Of a stretch of 64,000 nt of DNA, positions 13,501 to 26,159 are shown piece after piece. A program made the translations under genes and the position numbers. Source of the stretch: Stratiolaelaps scimitus (lineage: Eukaryota; Arthropoda; Arachnida; Mesostigmata; Laelapidae); the NCBI GenBank assembly GCA_019614645.1, contig JABWDB010000035.1:2480001-2544000 (forward strand). The letters are read 5' to 3'. Numbering within the stretch: position 1 is the first letter of the stretch; each line of letters begins with the position of its first letter. Under the pieces are notes generated by a model. The model saw only the letters and a program-made list of their open reading frames with translations, was not told the DNA's origin and ran no database searches.

Positions 13501-16500
13501 ATACGTGTATATATGATCGTTGGCACAGACAGACGCACAAGACGTTGAGAGGCGACGGAGGGATTAAGGCGCGCAGCGTTAAATGCACACACACACTCAC
13601 AGCGACTGTGGTCGACGTGAAGAAAGCGACGGTCGATTTGTCGTCAGAGGAATCGATCTATGACAATCTCAGCAGGTCAGACTAGCTACGCAGATGTGCA
13701 TGGCTGTTATCCATGGGATGGTAATAATATTTCTTATGGCTAGATCGCTTCTAGGCGTTGCTTATCCGTTGGTGCAACATTCGTGCAGAATAGCTGACGT
13801 TCTGACGAACGAACGGGGAGACAAACAACGACTGGACGAATATATGACTCAATGAATGGACAAAGCAATCAATTAACTTGCGAGCAGGCTGGCACGCACC
13901 TTTTTAGCGATCCGGCTGTGTCCCGTACTCCGTCCAATGGCGATTCACTACCACACTCCAGTTTCGTTGGCTGGCAGCCGTGGCACTCTCACACACAGAG
14001 GGGGCGAGACGGCGATCACAGACACAGAAACAACGATGACACACTTGGCGGCACAGCGTAGATATTCTACATATGATATTATATGTATGATGTATACAGG
14101 GATGAATCCGGGACCGGACCACAGATTCGCAGGGTGGGCAATCCAAAAACCAGTTGCGCACCTCGCACCTCGCACACAAACTACTTACTCCCAGCAGGAT
14201 AAATCCAGTTTTCGCTCGCTAGGAACTACGGCCTCGCGCGTTGCGTCTTCGTCCTTGTTGCTGCCGTCGCTGCTGCTGCTGCTATTTCTGTTTCACAGAA
14301 GACACAGTACATCGTCCTCGTCCTCGGATACTGCTTCTTCGTCGAGGATTGAACTTCTGTTGTTTTTAGCCGATTTAGCCAGCAGGACACACACTGTTCA
14401 CATTATCGCCTTGATCACTTATCGCACTTGTTTCGTCGACGCGAACGATAACGAGCAGAGCAGCCTCTGATCTCCATGACAGACTCGAGCTGGCCGTATC
14501 AGCTGGTTGAGCCCCTCGGTGTCGTTGGGTGCTTGTTGTCCACCAGCCTTCGTCTATGTCGTCGGCATCATGTGAGCTATTGTGTTGTGTATACGCTTAC
14601 GAAATGCTCTAGGCCTCCACGCGACCACCGTGTACGCGAAGTAGCATTAGGGTAGTATCATTACAACATGATGATGATGATGGCGATGATTATTATTACT
14701 ACTATTACTAGTATGATAATAATAGTAGTAATAATAATAATACCACCATGTATTTTATATCTGTGTAGCTGGCTGTCTGTCGGTCGGTCTGTGTGTACAG
14801 CGATGGCGGGCGACCCGTGCGGCCCGTGCGAACGCAGTGTCGGGTCGGCTCGAGGGACGCTCCAGAATGCACCGCCGGCGCCATAACACGGCGAGCGCGA
14901 GCGAGCTCCCTTCGCCGAGAAGGCCGCGCTCCGCGCATGCGTCCGACGATGGCCACACTCCATGGCGATACTGGTGGCGCCGGCTAGCGAACACCTCACC
15001 AGCCTCACTGCCCGGCCTCACCATGAGGCTCGTGGTATTGGAGGGAGACGAGATGAGAGCTGGGTCTCTCGTTCCCCAGTTAGCATTTGCTGGCCTCCGA
15101 ACACTAGCAACCAGCCAGGAGCACGCTCAAGTCAACGAGAATGCGAGATATCCCACTCTCGGGGGCCCTGCGTTCGTTGTCGCTGCCGATGCCGCCGCCG
15201 CCGCCGCTATATGGAATACATGCACTCTCTATTCACTGGTCTCATTCTCGTTCTCTGACTTTGAAAGTGCGCCTACATCTAGATAGATTGATCTAGCACA
15301 TTGAGAAACAAATCGTGAGCGGACCGATCGGCCGACCGCAGCCGATCGAGTGGTTCGTAGAAGCTTGCACGAATCGGGACTTCTTTGAAGGCGTGGCCGT
15401 TCAAAATCGCATATCTTCTTTCCTTCCCTCATCCCGTTTCGATCTTTTTCATAGTCTCTCGTTTCTCTATGGTATTCATTTCTTGTCGTGTTACTTGCCC
15501 TACGGGTCCGCCTCTCTGCCGGCCTCCAATTGCGCGCCTCTTGTTCCACTATTGAGAAGAAGGCGCGCTCGGTCAAGTTGAATATTGATAACGCGACGGC
15601 GGTTCCGTCCCCGTTGGTGACCATCGCAGACCTTCGACGCCGTCGAATGCCGCTGTCGAGGCGATGCCAAACTGGGTGACGCCAGACGAATGAAGGCTGG
15701 GAGCTGCACCGTAGTACACGGTTGCGGTTGCGAGGTGCAATGAGTCCTTCACCCATCAGATGGGGTCCATGCGATGATAAGAATGCCCCCACCTCCCCTT
15801 CTGGTATTGCCTCATTGGTCCTGTCATCACACCCACATGCTGCCCAACGGAACCAGCGGCGGTCCCTTGGGTGCAGGCATTCTGCATTCAGTAGCCAAAA
15901 CAAGCTTCTATAGTTGCCACCGTGCCCCTGACAGCCGGTTTTGGCCTTGGAGCCCACCCACTCAATCAGAGCTTACCATCACCACCACCGGCGTCAGCAG
16001 CAGCAGCAGCATACGACGACAACTACCCCCACCATCACCATCGAGTGGGCAAGAAAGAACCATCTTTGGCACACATATCACATCAGAGATTCCCGCTGCC
16101 TTCCGTCGAAGACGGCCAAACAACCCCAGGACGACCATCGCGTCACCCGACTTGTGCAAGCTCCCTCACAATCACACGACGATTGTCATCACGAAAGATG
16201 ACGACGACGAGGATGATGATGATGATAATTGTGATGATCGGTGCGGGCCCTGGCGAAAGACAGGCGTGCAGGCCGATTTTTATGCCATCTCCAATGCCTT
16301 CGTTGTCCTGCTATCGTTTCCCCCGCTCAACTTCTTCGGCCGGCGTTTCTCCGCTGTCCTCTCGGCGCAGTCTGTTGCCACAACGGCAACACGCAATCGG
16401 TCGTCACTGACTACCACCACCACGGGGAGAACGAGCGAGAGAGGAGCAAGCATGAGAAAGGCAGAGGCGAACTAAGCAGCGACGTGTGGAACGTGCCCTC

Positions 16501-16800
16501 GCTATGTCGAAACCTTCGCTTTTGTCCAACCTACCGAACCCTTAACCCCCCACCCCCAGCCCGGTGGTGGACACAGCCAGTGCAACGCGTCGGCGGGAAA
16601 CGGTCTTGTCTTTCGTACAATGCATCCGCCTGTCCGAATGGAAAAGAACGAGGGGAGGCTGTTGTCCAGATGGTGTTCGCGCATCGTCCCGGCCGACAGC
16701 CGACGGCCCTCAAGTGGATGTGTGTCAGTGGGGACCGATCCTCTCGGACGCTGGTGTCAGGGATGGTCTGAGGGTGATGCTAAAACGTGCCTGGATATTT

Positions 16801-19800
16801 CGTACCGCTGACTAGTGTAGAGATACTAATACACTATTGATTGATCGCTATCACCGGCATAGTTTCTCTGTCGACTGGTATTTTTTTTTGGTGTGCTGAA
16901 AGATGGCTCCCTTCTCGTCGCTGTGAAGCAGCTTGTGGTAGCTGGCGAACGAATCTATAGGTTCAACCTATGAAGTCACCTTTAGCCTGATGGCCTTGTA
17001 GTCGAACGCTCAAACGCAGGATTGGATAGAGAGAGTTTGCTTCACTGGAGAGAACTCGCAGTTCCTATGATTTATCGAGGCGATTTGACGCGGCGATGTG
17101 ATCACCTGCACACACACACACACGCAAGACTATACTGACCGTTTGCTAGAATGCACTTCTCTTCAGTCAAAGTTAGTATCGCTCACCAGTCTACCACCTG
17201 CGACGAGGTAAAATTTTGCGATCCTCACGTATTTGAACAATATTGTCCTTTTAGAATCTATCTTACATTATATTATAGCATGCTAGCGAAGCTAATGAAT
17301 GGAACAATGAACGTTCTTCATTAAACACTGCTGTCCCTATTTCCTACCAGCTTTCTAAATGCAGTAAAAATCTACGGTTGTAACGCAACTGTGCATGAGA
17401 TACTGGTAGATGAGATTCTACCAGTAGCTACATCTGTCGTCGACTTGCGACGCTGACAAGATTGCAGGAAGGTAATGATCGTGACCGGGATGTGCTAGAC
17501 GCCATTCTCGGGAATGATGTCTTTAACTGTTGGCCGTTCGGCAAAGGAAGTCAATGAATTTCAGGCCTTTGCATAAGATGTCAATATGATAAATATGAGT
17601 GAGTGAGGTCACTTCGATAGTAATTCGACCTAGTCGATACCAATTGTAGAGTTGGCTGACAACTCAGTTTGCATTTCCAGTTTGTCCAGAGAGTTCAGCG
17701 CGGAAGGACGGCGGAAGGGGTCGGTGTGACGTCGAGCGAGATGACCTGACCCGAAATCAGATTCGAGCAAGATTTTACGTGTGGGGCAATTCATGTGAGG
17801 GTGACTCAGATCACAAATGGCAATAACTAGATTACGTATTATACTCTTGCCTGTCGTATTTCACTATTATTGTATTTGTATAAAATTCAAAAGACCTACT
17901 ATCAATCACAGTTGCGGCGTCAGACGATACGATTTTTTTAAGCGTCCTATGCGATAAGCGACTGTTATTGACAGATACCTAGCCGTGTTTCCATCATACC
18001 ATTATTATTATATATTTATGTTCACTCTGTTCGAGTAATTACAACGGTGTGTATAATATACAAGTCAGTTTCCGATGTGTAAGGTTTCAAGTAAAAATCT
18101 AGAAGCATTTTTTTTTTAAACATAGTTCCATCTAATTGCATTGATCAATGTATATTTAATCGTATAATATTATACCATTATAATATATGATTTGTCTCGC
18201 AGATGATTTCTCTCTCGACAGACAAGAAAAAAAGAAACGATTTCTGCAGGATTTGGCTGACGTGTTCGGTTCTTCTTAACGGAGTTTAACATTGACTCCT
18301 CTATACTATAATATAATCACGCTGGACCATCGTGAATCGCTAGCTCATTCAAAAATATAATGGACGCACACTCCTTGCAGCTATTAAGATTCATTACGAA
18401 GATAATGACGTTCGATAGTTGTTGAGTCATTCATTATCTTTATATTTTTGTCCAACTACCGCATAGAAATATTAGTCATTTGTCGATTACTGCTTGTATG
18501 GTACATTAAGCGACTTTTGCTTAATCATCCTCGGCGTCTCATTGCTCTTTCGCGAACCCGACGGACGGACAGCGAGAGATGCGTCGGGTTATTTTTGTCT
18601 GCCGGCAACCTTCGGGAGTCAAGGTGCCTCTCCTGTTCGGGACTACAGGATGGCGCTTATCGGTTCAAAGATCGTCGTTCTCTGCAACATCCGGGATCCG
18701 GCTCGCCACAGAGCAAGTACCTCCACGTTCGTCGCATGTGACCACACTCCCGCAGGTAGCGGGTGGGAGAAAATAAGAGAGAGAGAGAGAGAGACGTTAA
18801 GAGTAATGCCATGCGAAGCATAGCGACTCACATTGGAGTTTAATAGGGGTCAGTCTGTGGTGAGAGCTCCCAGACCGCAGTCTCGACCTCAACGGCCGCC
18901 GACACGGAGGACACGCCAACACGAGTAAGAAGACGCCCGGTAGAAATGACAGGTGAAAAAGGCTTTTTCTACCTTCCTTGGACCGTTGGCACAACGGCAA
19001 GCGATCATTGTCCTGGGCGGCGTTAGCGCCATCTATAGAGATGGCGCAGAAGATAAATAAACCGAGAGAGAGAGAGAGAGAGTAAGAACTAGAGAGAGAG
19101 AGAGAGAGAGAGGTCCGGAGTATAAATGTTAAAAAAAAAGTGGGAAGAGGGAAAAATCGCCCGGCGGAACAGTATCCGTAATAGCACAACTGGTACGCTC
19201 GAAACTATCTGGTCGGAACTCTGAAGCAGAGATGATAGCCACGGGTATTAGAGATATACAACATTTGGGCATGAGCACTCAGTAACAGAGATTAGGCTCG
19301 TGCGATGCATTTGGAAATGAGGCAATATCAGGCTTCAGAACAGCGGCCATGAGGACAACCTCGGTAGAAGCTGTCAGATGATTAGAATTGGAATCGGTTC
19401 CCTTAGAAGCTTAAAATGGAAATTTGATCATTTATCTTTTGGAAGGATTTACACCCAGCGGAAGCACAGTATGGGTCTGATCATTGAGCGACAGTCGATG
19501 GGTTATAGCAAAACTGAGAAGTCCAGTTTCATGCAAGTCCACCAGAACACAATCACGAAATGTGTGAGGTGTCTTTGTCGATTGTCAGACATTGGCTACC
19601 ATGAACTTCTCAAGCTATATCAGATGGCAGATCAAAGTTTTTAACTCGTTGATATTTGCGGCTCGCATATCAATGCTGTTGCTATCCAAATCAGCCATTG
19701 GGTGAACCCATGTTGAATAGTAGATTGAGTTTTAGCCAATACAATACTATGGTCGATCAAATGTGATAAATCTCACAAAGGAAAATCTCACAAATTAAAG

Positions 19801-22162
19801 TAAAATGCCAAACTTGAAATTATTTCCCGCTGAATGCAGACTTGCGACGAACAGCCATTGCAGTTCCTTTAATTAGCCAATAAATCTTTACCCTATCTTG
19901 ATCGACTTAAACAAAGAAAATATGGGTAATGGGAATAGAACAATGAAATCGAAGCACATATCGTACGTAGAAAGATAGAAATAGATTACATTCACATTCA
20001 ATCTGCTTCATATTAATGCGCCCTGATATCCCTGTGTACTTCGACGGGTTCATCACCTCACCGATATGAGCGGTATACCCTTGCAGCCTCGCTATTGGAC
20101 TGCTGCTATTGCGACTGCCGTCACCTCCGGCGCCGCCGCCGCCGCCGCCCCCGGTGATCGAGTCTGGCCTATTCGCCCGGACCATCTCATCCGGCACGTG
20201 AGCAATGCTGCTGTTGCCTACTCTATGTCGACGGATTGGGTATCACGCTGTATATAGATAGCTGTCTCGTCTACACGGTTCACCAACGTGCATCGGTTTG
20301 CGTTTGGTTGGCCGCGTTCTTCGTCCAGCGAACTCAGACCGAGCCCGGCGACAGGAAGGTTGTTTTCCTATCAGTGCCCCCAGGTCCCCGGCCTCTAGAC
20401 AGCCCGGACTCCATCTGACGGACCATCCTAGATGGTGGAGTTAGACAGCAGCAGACACTTCCGCACCGCTGCGTTCAATGCCCGTACCACACGACCCACA
20501 TGTCGTGCGCGCCGAATGCGTTTTCCTGGCTCTCCTCGGCGTACGCTGCTGCTGGTGGTGGTGGTGCTGCTGCTGCTGTTCAGGGATGCCCGCCGCGCGC
20601 TTCTCCTCGGCTTGCTCGAATTGAGGAGATGTCGCCTTCGCTGCTCCTGCTCGGGTGCCTCTTCCATCCGTGCCTTGTGACCCGCCGGCCTCACTCTGTC
20701 CTTAGCACGCTCTGAGAGTTGATCTCCTGAATTACTCTACCCTTATGTAAAGAACCAAATAGAGGCAGAGAGTACGAGTGAGAGAGAGGGAGAGAGAGAG
20801 AGGAGATCGACCGAAGGAATATAAGGAGCAAAAAGTACACCATCCAGTATCCTGAGACTCGAACAGCCTGTTCCATGCTTCAATGGTCGGCTGTCCGTGG
20901 ACTGGGAGGGCCTCATCTTCACAAGATGGTGCCACCATCTCAAATAGTCGTTTTTTTTTCCATCTCCATTGCCCTCCAGTTGGGCCTATCGGACGATGTG
21001 GCTTGCCGCCAGTGATGACTCACTAACTAGATTTAAGTAGCAATATCAACCAAATGTATTCTCTCCTATCCTCAGACCCAGATGTCCTTCTCTTTTTTTT
21101 TGTAGTCCGTCTGTTATTGCCTGCTGGTTTCTTCTCCGTATGCTTTTCATTATTTTCTTATTTCATTTATCGCTTTTCTGGCACCCAGATGTCCACATTG
21201 AAAAGCAAACCAATTCGCTCATTTGACGCAGGTTAGGGTTTTGTGTTGTATCCATGAAATGCAATAAATATAGAATAGAAAATCGATTTGGCACGTGAAA
21301 CACAATAGACGTGCGCTATAGTTGGACCTTGTAGGTTGCTGCGGATTGAGCGGATTCAATCGTTCAAGCGGATATAACAGCCAGCGATAGCCGATCGGGT
21401 GTTTCTCCTTGTAGTGCTCCGAGCCGTGGGCACTATAGTCTGTCTTTGCTTGGGGGGTGTACTCCGTTTTCGAGTCTCCACTAAAAACAAAACATCTCCT
21501 CTTCGGGTAACCTATATAGGCTTAGCAGTTCGACAGGGATCGCAGATGGCGACCCAAGCGCAAACGAATCGAGCAGGCACACCCAGTGGGCGACGCGAGA
21601 TATTGAGATCAGCGTGTAGAGACGAGGACACCTGTGTGTATGCCCAGTGTCCACCCTATATGGGCGGATGGCTAATCCGGTGACTGCTGTCTTCCGGGCT
21701 TCGCTCATGAACACTCCCGTTTCGAATGAAAGAAGGTCATTCCAACCAGAAGCGGAAGTTTCGTCGTTCAGATTTGCAATACATTTACTGACTTCTCAGG
21801 TGTAACTGCAAGTTCGGGTAGGCGCAATGCATTCGCTATTGATAATTTTTTTTGCATGTGGTTACACTATTCGCCAGTACTGGCACTCATGTTCGACGAA
21901 GTTAGCTCAGCCGGTCGACTTCCAGAGTTAAGATAGGCGGCTTAATCGTAAACTTTACAATCTGTCGCTTTGTGAGTATTTTGCTGAACTGCATCGGTTA
22001 GCAAATGATGAAGATTATTTTATGAAAGAATATTCCCAGATAGGCTATCCACGTTTACACACGAGCCTTGGATAAACAGCTTACCATACAATTCATGCTT
22101 GGTCACTATTGGAATCTATTCTCCAAGCTGGCTGGTTTAGTATTAGGGATACGTGGTATATA
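16801..22162. other. Intergenic; GC-rich patch 18.5-20.7 kb, no gene seen
   Basis: AT-rich DNA from 16.8 to 18.4 kb, then a GC-richer block with GA microsatellites, a (CCG)n-like stretch near 20130 and CTG-rich runs near 20550. Open frames there are low-complexity. Nothing is identifiable up to the Tc1 element. Confidence 0.5.
19063..19112. repeat. (GA)n microsatellite pair
   Basis: Two GA runs separated by TAAGAACTA. Other GA runs are at 3536-3561, 18776-18794, 20779-20803 and 62591-62621. Confidence 0.93.
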
Positions 22163-22396
22163 CAGTGGTGGGTATAAACTTAAGGCACCCCTATATTTCA
22201 ACAAATCGTTACAAGGGGCACACGTTTGAGGAGTTTATTCTGTATCAGATTAATGTACGTATCAAATAACATATATTCCACAAAGAACCGCGCATACAAC
22301 GTCGCATGCAGCCTGCTACAATTAAATGTGTCATCTTTCGTGTGCGTAAAATGATAAGGCCCCCTCAGTTATCGAGTGTTCTCGATGAATTAATCC
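22163..22396 (+). repeat. Left terminal inverted repeat of the Tc1-like element
   Basis: Starts CAGTGGTGGGTATAAACTTA and is the reverse complement, with a few substitutions, of 23359-23592. It holds two direct AAGGCnCCC motifs, at about 22182 and 22355. Confidence 0.93.
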
Positions 22397-22430
22397 AATT
22401 TGTGTTGAGCATGCACGCTGAACTGAAGTC

Positions 22431-23341
22431 ATGGGAGACGCTTCGAGCCTTACTGATGCAGAGAAAGCAGTTATTACTGCTTTACACCGAGCAGGAAAGA
22501 CCCAGGCTGCAATTGCCAGAGAAATTGGCAGAAGTCGTTGCGTAGAGCAAAATTATTAACGCAGTCCGTCGACGTATGGTACTAATAAGTCTAAAGGACG
22601 TCCACGAAAGATCAGATAGCCAACTGCCATGCACATTTGTCGCTTGGCCTCGAATTCGACCATAGGTTGTGAAACAATCAGACACGAGTTAAACCTTCAG
22701 GTTCATAAATCAACAGTTTTAAGGACAATTAAGCGTTATCCGCATATCATACGGGCGCAAATGAAAACAAGACCGCGTCTTCAACAACGCCACATAACTG
22801 CCCGACTAAACTTCGCCCGGGTACTGTGTTGATTCGGATCATCTTCGGTGATGACGAGAAGTTCAATTTGGACGGGCCAGATGGATTGAACGGTTATTGG
22901 CATGATGTACGTAAAGAGCCGCGGTACATCTCAAAGCGCAACTTCGGTGGCGGGATCGTTATGGTTTGGGGAGCTTTCACCTCTCTTGGCAGACTCTTAC
23001 TGGCTTTCATCTCATCTCGAATGAATACCGAGGACAATCAGCAGATGTTAACCAACAACCTACTACCATTTAGGAGCAGATTTCATCGATTGCCAATTAT
23101 TTTCCAACACGATAACGCTTCAATTCACGTCAGCGTTAGTACACGTGCGTGGTTAGGACGACATGACATTGAATCCGTAGAGTGGCCAGCATGTTCTCTT
23201 GATCTCAACCAGATGGAGAACCTCTGGGACATTCTTGTCCGACGAGTATTTGCGAAAAATCAACAGTATACATCCGTGGAAGCACTAAAAGGCGTTGTTG
23301 GAGGCCTGAGGAGGTGTCAGCGACCAGGGGTACGATACTAA
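22431..23341 (+). pseudogene. Tc1 transposase, broken
   Basis: The frame starts at ATG 22431 with a helix-turn-helix segment (LTDAEKAVITALHRAGKT, then IAREIGRS) typical of Tc1 transposases. It is interrupted by TAA at 22557 and TAG at 22617. The same frame resumes with GCETIRHELNLQVHKSTVLR, and a frameshift near 22826-22832 moves it to the catalytic half (FGDDEKFNLDGPDG, GGGIVMVWGAF, FQHDNASIH, ENLWD). The second Asp and the Glu are exactly 34 residues apart (DD34E). The usual SPDLNPIEN is SLDLNQMEN. It cannot encode an active enzyme. Confidence 0.93.
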
Positions 23342-23358
23342 TTAGCACAGGAAAACGT

Positions 23359-23592
23359 GAATTAATTCAGCGAGAACACTCGATAACTGAGGGTGCCTTA
23401 TCATTTTACACACCCGAGAGATGACACATTTAATGGTAGCAGACTGGATGCGACGTTATATGCGCTGCTCTTTGTGGTGTGTATTTTATTTGACACTTAC
23501 ATTAATCTGAGACAGAATAAAGTCCTCAAACGTGTGCTCCTTGTAACGATTTGTTGAAATATAGGGGTGCCTTAAGTTTATGCCCACCACTG
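23359..23592 (-). repeat. Right terminal inverted repeat of the Tc1-like element
   Basis: Mirror of the left repeat. Both AAGGCACCC motifs are intact here, whereas the inner motif of the left copy has one change. Confidence 0.93.
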
Positions 23593-23789
23593 TAGACCAG
23601 GAGTAACTCAACTAACACGATGAGTAAAATCGCACAATTTCATTTATAAAGTATATACAAAATAAACATGTATAATTAGTTGTCTATATGTTCAGACGCC
23701 CAATATCGCTTTGAAACCGCTAGTAGCTATAATAGTATTCGGCTGGGCTAGTTCCGACCGTTCGACCGTTTAGAGGGTGACACCTAGAA

Positions 23790-23970
23790 GATTTCATTTC
23801 ATTTTATTTTTTCATTTCATTTGAGGTTTATTTTCGGAACTGCAGTTTAACAATGCTTAAGTTCTCGCGAAAAAAAAATATGATAAAGGTGTGTATAGAA
23901 CAAGGTCAGGATAATCTGACTTAGAACACAAATCAGGACAAGCTGAAAAAAATAAAATAAAATAATTGTA
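23790..23970 (-). mobile_element. Second copy of the same LINE 3' end
   Basis: The plus strand has a TTTCA-rich tract and then CGGAACTGC, a short gap and ATGCTTAAGTTCTCG, the same order as at 51690-51760 beside the LINE. Only the 3' end is detectable, so this looks like a short truncated copy. It lies 200 bp from the Tc1 element. The boundaries are approximate. Confidence 0.5.
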
Positions 23971-24475
23971 AAAACCAGGCACACCACAGTCCGGTGCGCT
24001 AATTTAGTCCCGGTAACAGAGACCTGTGGCAGTCGACTGACAGCTATTGCTATAATTGTCGACTATTCAAAGTTTAACAATATATACAGGTATAATCGTC
24101 AATCTTTAACACAATTATTGACAAGTAAAATATATACACAGTAGCAGAATAATTACAATAAAGCCATCGGGTCCCAGAAACAATTCATCGGTGATATAAT
24201 TACTGCGTGTACGCGATTCTTTTTTTTATATGGACCCGATTTATGGACGGGCTTTTTCTTCTCGTGGTCCTTACACTGATACACTTTGGGCATACCCAGG
24301 TCTGAACCACTAATTCGACCTAACTAAGCAGAACGTGTAGGTATAACGTCGCCAGAGTGTACGTATTGTATATTTTATTAAGATCCTTTTTGGTCAGCGT
24401 GGTTAGAGGAGGTTAGTACAGTTCGCCGTTGACGAAATCATGACAATAATAACATTATTTGTACAAATTATCAGA

Positions 24476-24481
24476 TTTATT
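24476..24481 (-). terminator. Poly(A) signal of the arginase gene
   Basis: The minus strand reads AATAAA 18 nt downstream of the arginase stop codon. A second AATAAA-like hexamer lies about 100 nt further on. The close placement implies a very short 3' UTR if the first is used. Confidence 0.6.
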
Positions 24482-24498
24482 GTCGGAAGACACTCCAC

Positions 24499-26120
24499 TC
24501 AGAGTGACACGGCCTCGCCATCAGGAGCGGTCTTCGATATATTCCCTTCTCGGCGGTCCCCAAACATCCAACGGGTGACCAGAGCTGCAGACTGGATCGT
24601 CTTTGAAACATCCTCACTGTTTCCGATCAGGGAGTTTACTTCTACGAGGTCAAGGACAGTTAAGCGTTCTGTGGAGGCTATTGCCTCGGCAAATACGGCA
24701 GCCTCCCGTAACGACAGACCGCCCGGCACTGGCGTCCCGGTGCTCGGGGCCAGCAATGGATCAAGGGAGTCGATGTCGAAACTGACGTGCAGTGATTTTC
24801 GCCCTTGAGGATCCACCTTGTCTAGGGCCATCTCTACCACCTGCATGAATTCGGGAAGAGACTAAGCTGTAGATAACCGGCATTCGGCAAGAACAAAACA
24901 TGCAAGCAGATCTGCCTAATCACTTGGTGAATTTTCTATGAATGCAGTTCTCCGGATATAATATATTCACGCTTAAACTACAAATTACAAAGGTTTACCC
25001 AATCCGCCAGGTTCCACAATTCAATGGAAGCGTCAAGCGGGACAGGCGTGCGTTTCAAGTTTCTCCAGTGGTGTTCTAAATATAAGATGAGTATACTCTA
25101 AAAATGACACGCTCGACTCTCGAAGGCCTGTAACAACAAAGGCCACTGCAGCCATAACTCTCAAGTGAAGTGACTTAGCTCCTTTCAGGACAAATAGGTA
25201 ATGTAATCCCAGTACGGTGTTCACCTTGTGAATGCCAAAGGCGTCAAGTTCGCGCATGGAGAAGTTCGGTATACGCAGTCTTTCAAGGAACCACCTGAAA
25301 CGGTTGTGAGGAACGAGAGATATTAAGTGAGACTGACTTCCACTCGACTGCTGCCCGTAGGTGGGCACCGTCAATTTTGCAAATGAGGAATGAACTATTC
25401 ACTTGGTTTTGGCAACAAAAAAAAGAACACCGCGTTTTTGCCGAATAGTAATATCATGCTTGAACGGCCCACTTGAAGCTATCAAGTAAAAACAAGGTCA
25501 TCAAATCAGTCGGGAATTCTGTACAGTTGCTAGCTATTACGGAATGCCTCGATTCGGCTGTAAGAAATACTAGTCATCCGAAGGAAACATCTGTTGATGT
25601 TAGTGCTGAGCAGAGAAGAGAGGCTTCGTGTTTTTCTCATCATGATTCATTATTCCAGTTTCAAGTTCAATTAGCTGGATCTAAAAGTTAAGGGTGGGGG
25701 GGGAGGCTAACACAACGCAATCGAAGCAAGCAGGTAGAACTATTTGGACTCTTATTGAGCTTCAGCACAATCATTGTCATACCTTTCGTGAGGGTCAACG
25801 TCTCGTAGGCCAATATAGACGACCGAGCCGGCCGATATCGAAGATGGCCAATCCTTGAACTCTTCCATACGGGGAAGATGAGGTGCCATCTCATGTATTA
25901 GAAGTGAGACTGGCATCCCATGCCATGATCCGCTCATAGTTGTTGTCGGTGTGTTGAGATCGGGGTGTGCATCGATCCAAATTACGGCCAATTCCCTAAT
26001 TGAACATTTCGAAAATGCATCAAATATTCAATGAACAAACTTGAACCACGCGTTATATTGTACTAACTGTCCAAGAAAGATCAGAATTAGGTAATATAAC
26101 ATAGACTATTAGAAATGGCA

Positions 26121-26159
<39 letters not shown>

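Larger units (their letters stand above)
2400..16800. other. GC-rich, gene-silent region with patchy CpG-rich blocks
   Basis: GC-rich blocks at about 2.4-3.9, 5.1-6.5, 7.6-8.8, 10.1-10.9, 12.8-13.3 and 13.9-16.8 kb alternate with AT-rich DNA. They hold long open frames on both strands (297 codons at 3859-2966 minus, 242 at 15957-15229 minus, 233 at 15774-16475 plus). These are Arg/Ser/Pro-rich, partly made of GA or CCG runs, and lack domains or consistent splice context. The blocks look like promoter or 5' UTR DNA of a gene whose coding part lies elsewhere. Isolated strong donors occur: plus GTTG|GTAAGT at 6526/6527, minus AAA|GTAAGT near 6435 and minus GGGA|GTAAGT near 14188. Confidence 0.4.
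22163..23592 (+). mobile_element. Tc1-like DNA transposon, complete ends, inactive
   Basis: A 1430-bp element begins CAGTGGTGGG and ends CCCACCACTG, flanked on both sides by TA, the Tc1/mariner target duplication. Terminal inverted repeats are 234 bp each (22163-22396 and 23359-23592) with few mismatches. Inside each repeat the motif AAGGCACCC occurs once near the tip and once about 175 bp inward, an IR/DR arrangement as in some Tc1 elements. The transposase between is broken. Confidence 0.95.

Noticed and set aside
15229..16475. 242-codon minus and 233-codon plus open frames
   Set aside because: They overlap on opposite strands in GC-rich DNA, are Arg/Ser-rich without domains, and have no supporting splice sites.
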